Below are positions 26,511 to 36,339 of a stretch of 42,218 nt of DNA, in pieces (the stretch's first letter is position 1; each line of letters opens with the position of its first letter). The position numbers and the translations under genes are program-made. The stretch lies in contig JABSOX010000018.1 in assembly GCA_013215655.1 (NCBI GenBank), positions 66,832 to 109,049 on the forward strand. The letters are read 5' to 3'. The stretch is from Colwellia sp. Its GTDB lineage: Bacteria > Pseudomonadota > Gammaproteobacteria > Enterobacterales > Alteromonadaceae. The notes under the pieces are model-generated. The model did no database searches and was not told the DNA's origin. It worked only from the letters and a program-made list of their open reading frames with translations.

Positions 26511-27167
26511 ATGAAACCTTCATTTTGGAATCGCTGTTGGGAGCGCAACTCTTTAGGGTTTCATCAAGAAACTGTTCATCCATTTTTGGAGCAGTTTCTT
26601 TTACCTCGCTTAACCGCAACGACTCAACATGTTTTTGTGCCCTTATGTGGTAAATCATTAGATATGGTGTGGTTTGCTCAGCGCATGAAGGTGAGCGGGG
26701 CAGAATTAAGTGAAATTGCTTGTCGTGACTTCTTTCAAGATAAAGAGCTTACATATCAGCAAGAGCAGCGTGATGGATTCAATGTATTTTCTTACCAAAA
26801 CATACAACTTTGGCAAGGTGACTTTTTTAAACTTCTACCAGCTACTATAGAAAATATTGATTGGGTATATGATCGGGCCGCAATTATTGCTTTGCCTGAA
26901 AGCATGCAGCAGCAGTATGTTGAACATTTATCGACGTTTATCTCTGATAAAACCTCATTGTTTTTAATCTCTATAGAATTTCCTCAAGAAGAGCTTGAAG
27001 GTCCTCCATTTTCTATTTCATCTTTAAAAATCACGAAATTATTTGCTGACTTTGATGTGAACTGTATTGCAGAGCATGAATTAGCAGATAAAAAATTTGC
27101 CCAACGTACTTTTAATGTGAGCCGATTAGTTGAACGTTTATATTTAATTAAGAAAAAACAGCAATAA
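26511..27167 (+). CDS. tpm: Thiopurine S-methyltransferase
   Basis: A 218-residue class I SAM-dependent methyltransferase of the bacterial TPMT family. MKPSFWNRCWERNSLGFHQ is the family start. VFVPLCGKSLDMVWFA (about 42-57) is the SAM-binding motif I, and YDRAAIIALPESMQQQYVEHL follows. Bacterial TPMT methylates thiopurines in vitro and has been linked to detoxification of selenite/tellurite species; the natural substrate is unsettled. It lies 19 bp after sohB and has AGGATG ahead of its ATG, so it may share the sohB message. No terminator is visible right after it. Confidence 0.94.
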   Translation: MKPSFWNRCWERNSLGFHQETVHPFLEQFLLPRLTATTQHVFVPLCGKSLDMVWFAQRMKVSGAELSEIACRDFFQDKELTYQQEQRDGFNVFSYQNIQLWQGDFFKLLPATIENIDWVYDRAAIIALPESMQQQYVEHLSTFISDKTSLFLISIEFPQEELEGPPFSISSLKITKLFADFDVNCIAEHELADKKFAQRTFNVSRLVERLYLIKKKQQ

Positions 27168-27336
27168 ATATCACCACGTTTTATCTTTTTATTAGCGCTA
27201 AATAATTCATTTTTATTATATTTGTACAATAAATATCTTGTTTTGTTTATTGATGTAATTGTTTGCGTTATTTTTACTATAAAACTTTTAGTTTTCTGTT
27301 AAGTTATCGGTAATTAAAATAATAGAGTTTCTATAA

Positions 27337-28755
27337 ATGCAAACCAAACTAATAAAAATGAATGTTTTTATAAAAATACTACTCGCTATCGCTTTGCTGG
27401 GAGCAAGTGTTTTCAGTTTTAACACCGAACTAGACTATGCTGGCTATATATTATTATTTAGCGCGTTATATGTAGTAAATGAAGGGTTTGGCTTTTCTCT
27501 TTTTGTCAAAATATTACTTGCGCTGGTCTTGGGAATCATTATTGCTTGGTCAGGCTTTTATGGAAGTGCTGATTTAGTCGCAATACGCCCAGTGGGTAGC
27601 AAGATATTTATGAACTGCCTTACTATGGCATTAGTTCCTTTAGTATTTTCTTCCATTGTTACCGGAGTTACTAGTTTAGGGGATATTAACAAATTAAATA
27701 AAATAGGCCTGAGAACTATTGCTTATTACATTGTTACAACAGCCATTGCCATTACCATAGGTTTAGTTTTAGCAAATACCTTTCAACCGGGTAAAAATTT
27801 AGATACAGAAACACGTGCCCAGTTTGAACAGTCTTTTAAAACATCTGCAGCAACACAAGTTGTAGCAGCTAAAGAAAATAAACAAACGTTGTTTGAAGGC
27901 CTACAAGCAATTTTTCCAACGAATATATTTGAATCAATCAGCAAAGCTAAACCTGATATGTTACAGCTGATATTTTTTGCTGTTATTTGTGGTGTCGCTT
28001 TACTGCAGATGGATCCTAAGTTATCTGAGCCCGTGATTAAACTCTTTACCGGTATTACGGAAATGACCATTAAAATTATTATGATGGTGATGCGCTTAGC
28101 TCCTTATGGCGTTTTTGCTTTAATTGCCTCAACGGTTGCTGGAACAGAAGGGGCAGGATTACTGCTCACCCTTATTCCTTTTTCTTTGATTGTTGTTGCC
28201 GCTCTACTTATTCATGGCATCGGCACTAATAGTTTATCATTGATATTTCTATCTAAAAAAAGTCCAAAGTGGTTTTTCTCTAAAGTTAAAGAAGTTGCAG
28301 TTACTGCTTTTTCAACGTCCTCTAGTGGTGCAACTATGCCATTGACCATGAAAGTTACAGAAGAAAAATTAAAAGTAAAAAAAGAAGTGTCGGGTTTTGT
28401 TGTACCTTTAGGGGCAACTATTAATATGGATGGCACGGCATTGTTCCAAGGTGTATCTGCAATATTTTTAGCCAATATTTATGGTATTGATTTAAGCCTT
28501 GCGGATCAATTAACGGTTGTTGGCTTAGCGGTTATGGCTTCAATTGGTACGGCAGCGGTACCGGGCGTTGGCATTGTTATTCTTACGATGATTTTGGTTG
28601 CAGTTGGTATTCCAGCTGAGGGGATTTTATTTATTCTTCCGGTAAATAATCTACTTGATATGTGTCGTACCGCGACAAACGTAATGGGTGATATGACCTG
28701 TGCTGTTTATATCGATTCTAAAATGGAAAGTTCAGAGCAAAATAAAATCGTGTAA
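27337..28755 (+). CDS. Dicarboxylate/amino acid:cation symporter (DAACS)
   Basis: A 472-residue inner-membrane protein with about eight to ten hydrophobic segments and the DAACS signatures. These are a serine-rich STSSSGATMPL loop (re-entrant hairpin 1), NMDGTALFQGVSAIFLA (around residue 363) that binds cation and substrate, ASIGTAAVPGVGIV (hairpin 2), and NNLLDMCRTATNVMGD with the Arg/Asp/Asn substrate residues. It uses Na+ or H+ to import glutamate, aspartate or C4-dicarboxylates. Arg in MCRTATN is where acidic amino-acid transporters place the side-chain-carboxylate binder. N-terminal residues 1-75 form an additional hydrophobic region beyond the minimal GltP length. A terminator follows at 28792. 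Confidence 0.9.
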   Translation: MQTKLIKMNVFIKILLAIALLGASVFSFNTELDYAGYILLFSALYVVNEGFGFSLFVKILLALVLGIIIAWSGFYGSADLVAIRPVGSKIFMNCLTMALVPLVFSSIVTGVTSLGDINKLNKIGLRTIAYYIVTTAIAITIGLVLANTFQPGKNLDTETRAQFEQSFKTSAATQVVAAKENKQTLFEGLQAIFPTNIFESISKAKPDMLQLIFFAVICGVALLQMDPKLSEPVIKLFTGITEMTIKIIMMVMRLAPYGVFALIASTVAGTEGAGLLLTLIPFSLIVVAALLIHGIGTNSLSLIFLSKKSPKWFFSKVKEVAVTAFSTSSSGATMPLTMKVTEEKLKVKKEVSGFVVPLGATINMDGTALFQGVSAIFLANIYGIDLSLADQLTVVGLAVMASIGTAAVPGVGIVILTMILVAVGIPAEGILFILPVNNLLDMCRTATNVMGDMTCAVYIDSKMESSEQNKIV

Positions 28756-28791
28756 CGATAATTATTTGGATTAACTATCGAAAATGACATT

Positions 28792-28817
28792 AAAAACCTG
28801 AGAAATCAGGTTTTTTT
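28792..28817 (+). terminator. Intrinsic terminator of the symporter gene
   Basis: AAAAACCTGA (28792-28801) and TCAGGTTTTT (28806-28815) pair around a GAAA loop, and the T-run continues to 28817. No repeat element follows. Confidence 0.88.
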
Positions 28818-28897
28818 CGTAAGTAACTGACCTTTTTTTTAATTATCGGTTAATATAATTAATGTTAATACAAAAAATTTACCAGGGAGATGCTTTT

Positions 28898-31096
28898 ATG
28901 GCGCTACTTCAACGCTTTAGTTTTATCATGCTACTTGTATCGTTAGTAGGTTGTGGAGGAGGCGGTGATGGGTTTTCTAGTAGTGGAACTTCTGTACCTG
29001 ATGATTCAACAGATACTATTGTTATATCGTTAACCATTTCAGACGAAAACATCACAGAGCAAAGTCCCGCGACCATTACAGCAACTGTAATGCAAGGCTC
29101 TACACCTGTTGTCGGTAGTCTTGTTACTTTTGTTATAGATAACCCCAGTCGTGGTGTTTTTGAATCTGAAACACCTGAAACAGATACTGGTGGAACTGAC
29201 ATTGAAGGCATAGCAACAATTGTTTTAAATGCAGGTGAAAGCGCGGGTTTTAGTAAAGTAACTGCAACAGTGGACTCGGCAGAGCCAGTATCAATTATAT
29301 TTAACAGTCAAGGCTCATCAGCTGTTGTCTTTAGGTTAGGCAGTGGTTCGCCATTTGTAGAAGGAGCAATTTCACTTTCTAGAGAACAAATTCCTGCGGG
29401 GGGGACATCAGAAATATCTGTTTCTCTCATTGCAGATTCAGGTGAATCTTTTAGAGAGTCTATAGAAATAAAATTTACTTCGGACTGCGCCTTAGAGACA
29501 GTTCCTTCTGCTGAAATATCAGCCCCTTTCTCTTTTGACGGTCAAGTGAATGCTACTTATTTAGCCAAAGGGTGTTCGGGGAATGATGAGATAAAGGTCA
29601 ATGTAACAATAAATGGGAAGAATCTTTCAGCTAGTGGCATCATAAATATTATCCCAGCAGATGTGAGAAGTATTGAATTTGTTTCGTCAACGCCACAACA
29701 TATTGCTTTACAAGGCGCTGGTAGTGCTGCACTTCCTGAAAAATCAACTATTGTCTTTCGAGTATTAGATACCGATGGGAACCCTGTAAAAGGGCGTGAT
29801 GTAAGTTTTTCATTGGTGAGTGATGGTGGAGATATCTTATTGACGCCGGTTGTCGCAACCTCAAATTTTGATGGATTAGTTCAAACAACGGTAAATGCAG
29901 GGACAGTATCTAGAGTAGTTAGTGTTAAAGCTACGGTTGAAGATACAAGTGCTCCAGTAGTAGAGACTATCTCCCATAAACTTTATATTTCTTCAGGGAT
30001 TTTAGACCAAGATAGTATATCTATTTCTGCAGACATTTTGAATCCAGAAGGTTGGAGTATAGATGGTACAGAAGTAATTATTACGGCACGTCTTGCAGAT
30101 TCTAATAATAACCCTCCGCCCCCAACGGCTGTATATTTTACAACCGAAGGAGGTTCAATTGAAAATCTAGGATCTTTATGTATTACGGGTGATGATGGTT
30201 CTTGTACAGTCACATGGAGAAGCCAAAATCCCAAACCAGAGGGTCATGTTTTGGGCGATTTAAATAACCTTAATCATGTTCCTGAAGAATCAAATACAAT
30301 GGGGCAAAAAATGGGAGGAAGAGCGACAGTTCTTGCGACAACTATCGGCGGAGAGTCTTTTCCAGATTTAAATGGTAACGGCAGATTTGATGTCTGTGAG
30401 GTGCCTGCATTTACCGGAGGAGTTGGTAAGCCATGTGGAGAAAATGGAAATTTTGACGAATCAGGTATAGATATAACTTATTCTGGGAATGATGTCGGTG
30501 GTAATTCATATGATTTACCAGAAGCATTTGTTGATCACAATGAAGATGGGGTTTTTAATCCAACTCAACCCGGAGGTCAAATGGGTGGGGAACTGGAAGA
30601 GCCAGTTGATTACAATAGTAGCTTAACTTATGACAGTAAAGATGGTAAATATAATGGGCTTAATTGCGCTATACCTGCTCATGAAGGTTGTTCAACGGAA
30701 ACAGCTATAGATGTTAGAGGGAGTGTTGTCTTAGTGATGTCAGGAAGTACAGCTAACTTTGTAACGACTCTTCCTGTTGGTGGCCAAGATATAAATATTG
30801 TAAGTGAAGGAACTGGTAATGCAACGGTCATTATATCTGATCTTCATAATCAACCTATGCCTGCAAATAGCGTAGTCACATTTTCTGTTGCTGGGTTTGG
30901 TAGTGTCGCTAGTGAAAGTACATTTACGTGGAATAATTGGAATCGTAATGGTGGTAGCGAATACTCAGTCACAATTAAAGGAGAAAAAGAAGATCTTCCT
31001 AAATATGGCACATTATGGGTCACAGTTGAGACACCTAGCGGTGCTAGCTCTGCATACCCAGTAGCGAATATTGTAATTAGTGACCCAATACCTTAA
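28898..31096 (+). CDS. Ig-like-domain lipoprotein with EF-hand-like loops
   Basis: I take the ATG at 28898, preceded by GGGAGA, instead of an upstream ATG at 28862. The product of 732 residues starts with a lipoprotein signal ending SLVGC (Cys19) and a Gly linker. It carries several bacterial Ig-like (Big_1/invasin type) repeats, recognisable by the ATVMQGSTPVVGSLVTF, VSLIADSGESF and VFRVLDTDGNPVKGRDVSF strands. Two Asp-rich loops fit calcium-binding EF-hand/dockerin patterns: DLNGNGRFDVCE (490-501) and DHNEDGVFNPTQ (546-557). A last Ig-like domain ends the protein. A surface or adhesin-type role is inferred; no enzyme motif is visible. Gene stands alone between two terminators. Confidence 0.8.
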   Translation: MALLQRFSFIMLLVSLVGCGGGGDGFSSSGTSVPDDSTDTIVISLTISDENITEQSPATITATVMQGSTPVVGSLVTFVIDNPSRGVFESETPETDTGGTDIEGIATIVLNAGESAGFSKVTATVDSAEPVSIIFNSQGSSAVVFRLGSGSPFVEGAISLSREQIPAGGTSEISVSLIADSGESFRESIEIKFTSDCALETVPSAEISAPFSFDGQVNATYLAKGCSGNDEIKVNVTINGKNLSASGIINIIPADVRSIEFVSSTPQHIALQGAGSAALPEKSTIVFRVLDTDGNPVKGRDVSFSLVSDGGDILLTPVVATSNFDGLVQTTVNAGTVSRVVSVKATVEDTSAPVVETISHKLYISSGILDQDSISISADILNPEGWSIDGTEVIITARLADSNNNPPPPTAVYFTTEGGSIENLGSLCITGDDGSCTVTWRSQNPKPEGHVLGDLNNLNHVPEESNTMGQKMGGRATVLATTIGGESFPDLNGNGRFDVCEVPAFTGGVGKPCGENGNFDESGIDITYSGNDVGGNSYDLPEAFVDHNEDGVFNPTQPGGQMGGELEEPVDYNSSLTYDSKDGKYNGLNCAIPAHEGCSTETAIDVRGSVVLVMSGSTANFVTTLPVGGQDINIVSEGTGNATVIISDLHNQPMPANSVVTFSVAGFGSVASESTFTWNNWNRNGGSEYSVTIKGEKEDLPKYGTLWVTVETPSGASSAYPVANIVISDPIP

Positions 31097-31110
31097 TGAT
31101 TAAAGTTAAT

Positions 31111-31138
31111 AAAAAGCCGCTCAATTGAGCGGCTTTTT
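31111..31138 (+). terminator. Intrinsic terminator of the Ig-like lipoprotein gene
   Basis: A 28-bp perfect palindrome centred on CTCAATTGAG with GCCG/CGGC and A5/T5 ends. It is strong in the plus direction and, being symmetric, could also work for minus-strand transcription. A repeat element begins at 31139. Confidence 0.88.
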
Positions 31139-31287
31139 ATGTTTAGAATGTAGGAAGATGTTTGCTTACATGGATGTAAGTACTTAGTTTATGTAGGGAA
31201 CTGATAAACTGCACTTCGATAAGAATTTAATACCAATATCTTTTTTGTCGAGCCTCGCTACGCTAGTGTCGACCTACAATAAACCTA
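31139..31287 (+). repeat. Long-form repeat copy
   Basis: It starts with a degenerate head (ATGTTTAGAATGTAGG) right at the terminator T-run. It then follows the copy at 35771-35945 with roughly 80% identity over about 140 bp by eye, including GATGTTTGCYTACATGGATG, GGGAACTGATAA and TTTTGTCGARCCTCRCTACG. The internal hairpin arms TTCGATAA / TTGTCGAG are partly preserved by G-T pairing. Confidence 0.8.
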
Positions 31288-31299
31288 ATGATTCGATAA

Positions 31300-32406
31300 C
31301 TACTTAGCCATTTCATTAAGTAAAAACGCTGAAATTTCTGCTCCTGCGTTTAATGTTTTAGTGCGGCTTTCAATACCTAAACCGGAACTGTCGGTGAATG
31401 GCGCTATTTCCATCATATCAGCCCCTGTAATCGGATAATTATCCGCAAGTGCAGTTAATATTTTCATCGTTTCGGCTAAAAACATGCCATCTGGCTCTGG
31501 TGTGCCTGTTGATGAGGCAATACTTTCATCTAGTGCATCAATATCAAAGCTGACATAAAGTTCATCTATGTTTTCATCTTTTAATTGAGTAAGAATGTTT
31601 TTAATAATTGCATCTACACCTTGTTCTCTAATTTCATGTGCCCAATGTTGTCGTACACCAAAGGTATTTTCCCAATGAGACTTTGGTCGGCCGCTTGAGC
31701 GAATACCTACTTGGATTAAATGATGTTTTTCGTGTAAGTCATCTAAAATATGTGTACACCATGAGCCAAAGCATAAATCGATACCTAAGCGTTCTACTAA
31801 TAAATCGGTATGAGCGTCAAAATGAATAATAGCCGCACGTTTACCTTGTTTCTTTTTCGCTTGCAAATAAGCTTTGGTTAACGGGTAACTTACTGAGTGA
31901 TCACCACCAATACCAAAAATGCCTTTTTCAGGAAACTGTGCATAAAAATCATGTAATACATCTTCAGTAATGGTTAGTGGGCTAACCGCATACGGACTGT
32001 TTTCATCTTGATAAAGGGCTTTTCTGCAATTTGATAACGTTGCTTCATTTAAGTATTTGTCATGTAACAAATGTGGAATTACACGAATATCTCCCATATC
32101 GAAGGCATTAAGATCAGGATATTGTTCTAATAGTGTTGAACGCACAAAAAGAGGCCCCCAATTGGCTCCTCGTAAAATGCCACCGCCACAGTCTGAAGCA
32201 ATACCCAAAATAACCGCCTTAGACGATTCTGAGAGCTTTTCTAGAGAAGATTGCCATATGGTATCAATGTTGTCTGATTGACCATATAAAGCCTTGTGTA
32301 GTTGCTCTTTTCGCTCTTTTGCAGTGTTCACTGTGAACACGCCATTACCCGGTGGACATAAACACTGTGTGAGTTTTGTTTGTAGGTTCGTCCAAGATGT
32401 TGTCAT
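31300..32406 (-). CDS. Ureohydrolase (arginase/agmatinase/formiminoglutamase family)
   Basis: A 368-residue cytosolic enzyme with the full set of binuclear manganese ligands of the family: GGDHS (167-171, His170), DAHTD (197-201, Asp197, His199, Asp201) and SFDIDALD (286-293, Asp288, Asp290). Such enzymes hydrolyse guanidino or formimino groups. At 368 residues it is longer than typical arginase or agmatinase (about 300-320), with about 60 extra residues at the N-terminus, and there is no hut, speA or arc gene nearby to fix the substrate. Formiminoglutamase, agmatinase or guanidinobase activity are all possible. The gene is monocistronic. Confidence 0.85.
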   Translation of the reverse strand: MTTSWTNLQTKLTQCLCPPGNGVFTVNTAKERKEQLHKALYGQSDNIDTIWQSSLEKLSESSKAVILGIASDCGGGILRGANWGPLFVRSTLLEQYPDLNAFDMGDIRVIPHLLHDKYLNEATLSNCRKALYQDENSPYAVSPLTITEDVLHDFYAQFPEKGIFGIGGDHSVSYPLTKAYLQAKKKQGKRAAIIHFDAHTDLLVERLGIDLCFGSWCTHILDDLHEKHHLIQVGIRSSGRPKSHWENTFGVRQHWAHEIREQGVDAIIKNILTQLKDENIDELYVSFDIDALDESIASSTGTPEPDGMFLAETMKILTALADNYPITGADMMEIAPFTDSSGLGIESRTKTLNAGAEISAFLLNEMAK

Positions 32407-32803
32407 ATGAGCTCTCTTAATGATAAGTCAATTATTGCTCTAACGGCATGAATATTGACTAGGTTCTATGTTTTAGGATGCTTGCTGGTTATAAAATTGA
32501 GCGCAGTATAACGTAATTCTATATTTAATTAGCATTCAGCCCTTAAATTCTGTTGAAAAATTTATTATGATGGCGCCAAATTTTAGACCTCTTTATAGCA
32601 AAAACGTCTAAATAAGCATAATTATTAAAAATAAACGCTTGTCAGCTTGCTTATTTGCGGATATATCTAATAGTAATTTTAGATTAACTCAAACTTTACG
32701 AATAATTGTTTTAAAAAATTGCTGCTCGCTTAATTTTAAACCAATTTTTATCAAAAATTTATCTGACAGCAAAATTGTTAGTTCAGTAGGAATGTAAACA
32801 CAT
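32407..32803. other. Intergenic region upstream of topA
   Basis: This 397-bp AT-rich region separates the divergent ureohydrolase and topA genes and must hold both promoters. A TTATGATGGCGCC segment at about 32563-32577 resembles a -10 box with GC-rich discriminator. AGGAATG lies about 10 bases before the topA ATG. TopA promoters are often supercoiling-sensitive, but nothing specific can be read here. No further gene is visible. Confidence 0.45.
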
Positions 32804-35500
32804 ATGGCAAAATCTCTAGTAATTGTCGAATCACCAGCTAAAGCGAAGACAATTAACAAATATCTGGGTAAAGACTTCATTGTAAAATCAAGTGTTGGCC
32901 ATGTTCGTGACTTACCGCACAGTAGTACAGGTAAAAAAGTAGCGGCGAAATCGCCTGCTGAAGTGCGAAAAATGGAACCAGAAGCAAAAGCAAAATATAA
33001 AGCTAAACGAGATAAGCAAGCACTTGTTAATCGTATGGGCATTAACCCTGATAAAGATTGGGAAGCGAATTACCAAATATTAGAAGGTAAAGAAAAAGTT
33101 GTTGCCGAATTAATTAAACTGGCAGGCAATGCCGACACTGTCTATCTCGCAACCGATTTGGATCGCGAGGGAGAGGCAATTGCATGGCACCTAAAAGAAA
33201 TTATTGGTGGCGATGACGATAAATTTAAGCGTGTTGTTTTTAATGAAATAACTGAAAATGCTATTCAACAAGCTTTTGCTACACCAGGTGAATTAAGCAT
33301 GCCCGGTGTTAACGCTCAACAAGCTCGTCGATTTTTAGATCGAGTTGTTGGTTTTATGGTTAGCCCGTTGCTTTGGAAAAAAGTGGCTAGAGGTTTATCT
33401 GCGGGACGTGTGCAATCCGTTGCTGTTAAATTAGTTGTTGATAAAGAACGTGAAATTAAAGCGTTTGATCCAAAAGAATTTTGGGAAATAACTGCCGATA
33501 CCAAAACTTCAACCAATGTAGACTTTACGCTCGATGTCACTCATGAAAATGGTAAAGCATTTAAACCAACCAACGAAACTGATACTAATAAAGCATTAGC
33601 AACAATAAAAAGCTCAACGTTTACCGTTAATAAACGTGATGATAAACCGTCAAAAAGTACCCCGTCGGCACCCTTTATTACTTCAACGTTGCAACAAGCT
33701 GCAAGTACTAAATTAGGTTTTGGTGTTAAACGTACCATGGGTTTAGCACAGCGTTTGTATGAAGCTGGGCATATAACTTATATGCGTACAGATTCAACTA
33801 ACTTAAGTAAAGATGCTGTTGAAATGTGCCGTGGTTATATTCGCGATAGTTTTGGTGAAAACTACTTACCTGAAAAAGCAAAAGTTTATAGTAGTAAATC
33901 AGGTGCCCAAGAGGCGCATGAAGCGATACGTCCTTCTAATGTGAAAATAGAATCTGCGTTTATGGAAGGCATTGATGCTGATGCTAAGAAACTTTATGAT
34001 TTAATTTGGCGTCAGTTTGTTGCTTGTCAAATGACCGCTGCTCGTTATACCGTGAGTACGATTACCGTTGGTGCAGCACACTTTGATTTAAAAGCAAAAG
34101 GTCGTGTAATGCAGTTTGATGGTTGGACAAAAGTTCATCCACAATTATCAAAAGGTGATGATAAACATTTACCAGACTTAGCTGTTGGTGAAGTATTAAC
34201 TTTAGAGCAATTGAATCCATCACAGCACTTTACAAAACCACCAGCACGTTTTGGTGAAGCATCGCTTGTTAAAGAGTTAGAAAAGCGTTCTATTGGTCGA
34301 CCATCAACATATGCATCTATCATTTCTACCATTCAAGATCGTGGTTATGTTCGTTTAGATAAAAAACGTTTTTATGCTGAAAAAATGGGCGAGATTGTCA
34401 CGGATAGTTTATCTGAAAGTTTTAAAGACTTAATGAGTTATGACTTTACTGCCAATATGGAACAAGAGCTTGATGAAGTTGCTGAAGGTAAAGCGAATTG
34501 GAAAGATGTTCTTAATAAGTTTTATAAAAACTTTACTAAACAATTAACTAACGCAAATAAGCCTAACGAAGAAGGTGGAATGCGCAATAACGAGCCAGTG
34601 TTAACGGATATTGATTGTCCTACATGTGCTCGTAAAATGGGTATTAGAACGGCATCCACAGGTGTCTTTATGGGCTGTTCTGGTTATGCCTTACCACCAA
34701 AAGAGCGTTGTACCACGACGATGAATTTAACTGCTGGTGAAGAAGCGGTAAGTGTTTTAGCAGAAGATCAAGAAACTGAAGCATTACGAGCGATGCATCG
34801 TTGCTCTAAATGTAGTACGGCGATGGACAGTTACCTTATTGACGAAACACGTAAGTTACATGTTTGTGGTAATAACCCTGTTTGTGATGGTATTGAAGTT
34901 GAAGTAGGTGAGTTTAAAATTAAAGGTTACGATGGTCCCATTTTGGAATGTGATCGTTGTGAAGCTGAAATGGAACTTAAATCAGGCCGCTTTGGTAAGT
35001 ATTTTGATTGTACTAACAGTGAATGTAAAAATACCCGTAAGTTATTAGCCAGCGGTGAAGCAGCTCCGCCAAAAGAAGATCCTGTGCAATTACCAGAATT
35101 ATCTTGTGAAAAGTCAGATGCTCACTTTGTTTTACGTGACGGTGCTGCAGGGATATTTTTAGCGGCAAGTACGTTTCCACGATCGAGAGAAACTCGAGCC
35201 CCTAAGGTTGAAGAATTACAACGTTTTCGCGATAGAATTTCGAGTAAATTCTATTACTTAGCTGATGCGCCGGCAAAAGATCCTGATGGTAACTTAGCAG
35301 TTATTCGTTATAGCCGTAAAACCAAAGAACAGTATGTCATGACGGAAATTGACGCGGGTGAAGCTAAAGCTAAAGCCACGGGCTGGACGGCTAAGTATAT
35401 TGATGGTAAATGGGTTGAAGAAGCGAAAAAGAAAGCAGTAAAAGCCAAGTCTAAAACTAAGCCAAAAGGGAAAGCAAAACCTAAGGCTAAAGCTGAGTAA
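32804..35500 (+). CDS. topA: DNA topoisomerase I
   Basis: Type IA topoisomerase that relaxes negative supercoils. The 898-residue protein (E. coli 865) opens with the TOPRIM domain, [20 protein letters not shown] and [14 protein letters not shown]. The active-site Tyr326 lies in [10 protein letters not shown]. Three four-Cys zinc motifs follow: CPTC (605-608) with [16 protein letters not shown]...CGNNPVC, and CDRC...CTNSEC. The C-terminal zinc-ribbon-like region ends in a Lys/Ala-rich tail of about 25 residues that E. coli TopA lacks; it would strengthen DNA or RNA polymerase contact, an inference. Terminator at 35522. topA and cysB are neighbours in E. coli as well, but here about 4.9 kb lies between them. 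Confidence 0.98.
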   Translation: MAKSLVIVESPAKAKTINKYLGKDFIVKSSVGHVRDLPHSSTGKKVAAKSPAEVRKMEPEAKAKYKAKRDKQALVNRMGINPDKDWEANYQILEGKEKVVAELIKLAGNADTVYLATDLDREGEAIAWHLKEIIGGDDDKFKRVVFNEITENAIQQAFATPGELSMPGVNAQQARRFLDRVVGFMVSPLLWKKVARGLSAGRVQSVAVKLVVDKEREIKAFDPKEFWEITADTKTSTNVDFTLDVTHENGKAFKPTNETDTNKALATIKSSTFTVNKRDDKPSKSTPSAPFITSTLQQAASTKLGFGVKRTMGLAQRLYEAGHITYMRTDSTNLSKDAVEMCRGYIRDSFGENYLPEKAKVYSSKSGAQEAHEAIRPSNVKIESAFMEGIDADAKKLYDLIWRQFVACQMTAARYTVSTITVGAAHFDLKAKGRVMQFDGWTKVHPQLSKGDDKHLPDLAVGEVLTLEQLNPSQHFTKPPARFGEASLVKELEKRSIGRPSTYASIISTIQDRGYVRLDKKRFYAEKMGEIVTDSLSESFKDLMSYDFTANMEQELDEVAEGKANWKDVLNKFYKNFTKQLTNANKPNEEGGMRNNEPVLTDIDCPTCARKMGIRTASTGVFMGCSGYALPPKERCTTTMNLTAGEEAVSVLAEDQETEALRAMHRCSKCSTAMDSYLIDETRKLHVCGNNPVCDGIEVEVGEFKIKGYDGPILECDRCEAEMELKSGRFGKYFDCTNSECKNTRKLLASGEAAPPKEDPVQLPELSCEKSDAHFVLRDGAAGIFLAASTFPRSRETRAPKVEELQRFRDRISSKFYYLADAPAKDPDGNLAVIRYSRKTKEQYVMTEIDAGEAKAKATGWTAKYIDGKWVEEAKKKAVKAKSKTKPKGKAKPKAKAE

Positions 35501-35521
35501 TTTAAAACTTTCCATTTGATC

Positions 35522-35548
35522 AAAAAGGCGCTTTAAAGCGCCTTTTTT
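35522..35548 (+). terminator. Intrinsic terminator of topA
   Basis: AAAAAGGCGCTTT (35522-35534) and AAAGCGCCTTTTT (35535-35547) form a near-perfect palindrome followed by T. Repeat sequence starts directly behind it. Confidence 0.88.
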
Positions 35549-35770
35549 CATACAGGATGTGCGGTATGTTATGGTGCCTGGGTTGTAAAAACAACGATGT
35601 TCAGGAAGTACATTCGGTAGTGTCGAGGTCTACCTCGACAAGTCACATCGATTATTTTTTGTCGAACCTCGTTGCACTCGTGTCGACGTACATTAAAGCA
35701 TCATATCTTCACTGCATTAGTTCTTCTATGTACGCCGATGTGAAAGAGTGACGATATACGAAGAATATTA
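35549..35770 (+). repeat. Composite repeat: degenerate short form plus deleted long form
   Basis: After the topA terminator comes a decayed 47-bp short unit (ACAGGATGTGCGGTATG...). A fresh head ATGTTCAGGA at 35597 follows, then at 35616 a long-form unit opening GGTAGTGTCGAGG. This unit lacks about 59 bp of the middle but keeps TTTTTTGTCGAACCTCGTTG and TCGACGTACATTAAAG. Its tail, GATGTGAAAGAGTGACGAT (35738-35756), leads straight into the next long unit at 35771, giving a tandem with a 155-bp step. Confidence 0.78.
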
Positions 35771-35960
35771 GGTAGTGTAGGTCGATGTTTGCCTACATGG
35801 ATGTAGGTACTTAGGTTATGTCGGGAACTGATAACCTGTACTTCGACAAAGAATTCAACACAAATATCTATTTTGTCGAACCTCACTACGTTTGTATACA
35901 ACCTACATTAAAGAACCATGACTTTACTACATTAGTACTTTCCTACATGTCGATGCAGCT
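35771..35960 (+). repeat. Long-form repeat, most complete copy
   Basis: It begins GGTAGTGTAGGTCGATG. Two potential hairpins are visible: TGTAGG (35776-35781) with CCTACA (35792-35797), and the longer TTCGACAAA (35842-35850) with TTTGTCGAA (35872-35880). After CAACCTACATTAAAG the copy continues through CATTAGTACTTTCC and CATGTCGATG before fading at about 35960. No protein-coding frame is convincing. Confidence 0.78.
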
Positions 35961-36183
35961 AAAATCACGGTCACATAGTTGTTCGTTTATTATCGCTAAT
36001 ATTTTGCCTTGCTCCTTATTTACATAGGTATCGACATTTATAGGTTATATCGAGGAATTAATTGTCAGTACTTCAAAAATATCCAATTTTTAATTGTCCA
36101 ATTAAGCTGAATATTGTTTAGCTATTATCGATCTTAAATATTTATGTCTACACAAACTAAGTGTCAGTCTGCTTTATATTTGT

Positions 36184-36201
36184 TAACAATATATATTGTT
36201 A
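36184..36201. promoter_or_regulatory. 18-bp perfect palindrome upstream of the GntR-ABC operon
   Basis: TAACAATATATATTGTTA is a perfect 18-bp palindrome about 200 bp before the regulator start. No T-run follows, so it is not a terminator. A dimeric regulator site is possible, though an AT-rich palindrome can also arise by chance. Confidence 0.4.
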
Positions 36202-36339
36202 CACTTTCAAAAATATGTATCTTCTATATTTGAATAAATAAATTTATATGTAATAATATCAATCAGTTGATAGTTGCTTTTTCATGGTTCTGGTGTTTTT
36301 TACATTAAACGTTGATTGATTTATACGCAAATAAACATT

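Noticed and set aside
35549-35960. Group IIC intron or retron at the topA terminator
   Set aside because: There is no reverse transcriptase, no domain V-like hairpin that I can recognise, and the units are far too short; only the preference for terminators is shared.
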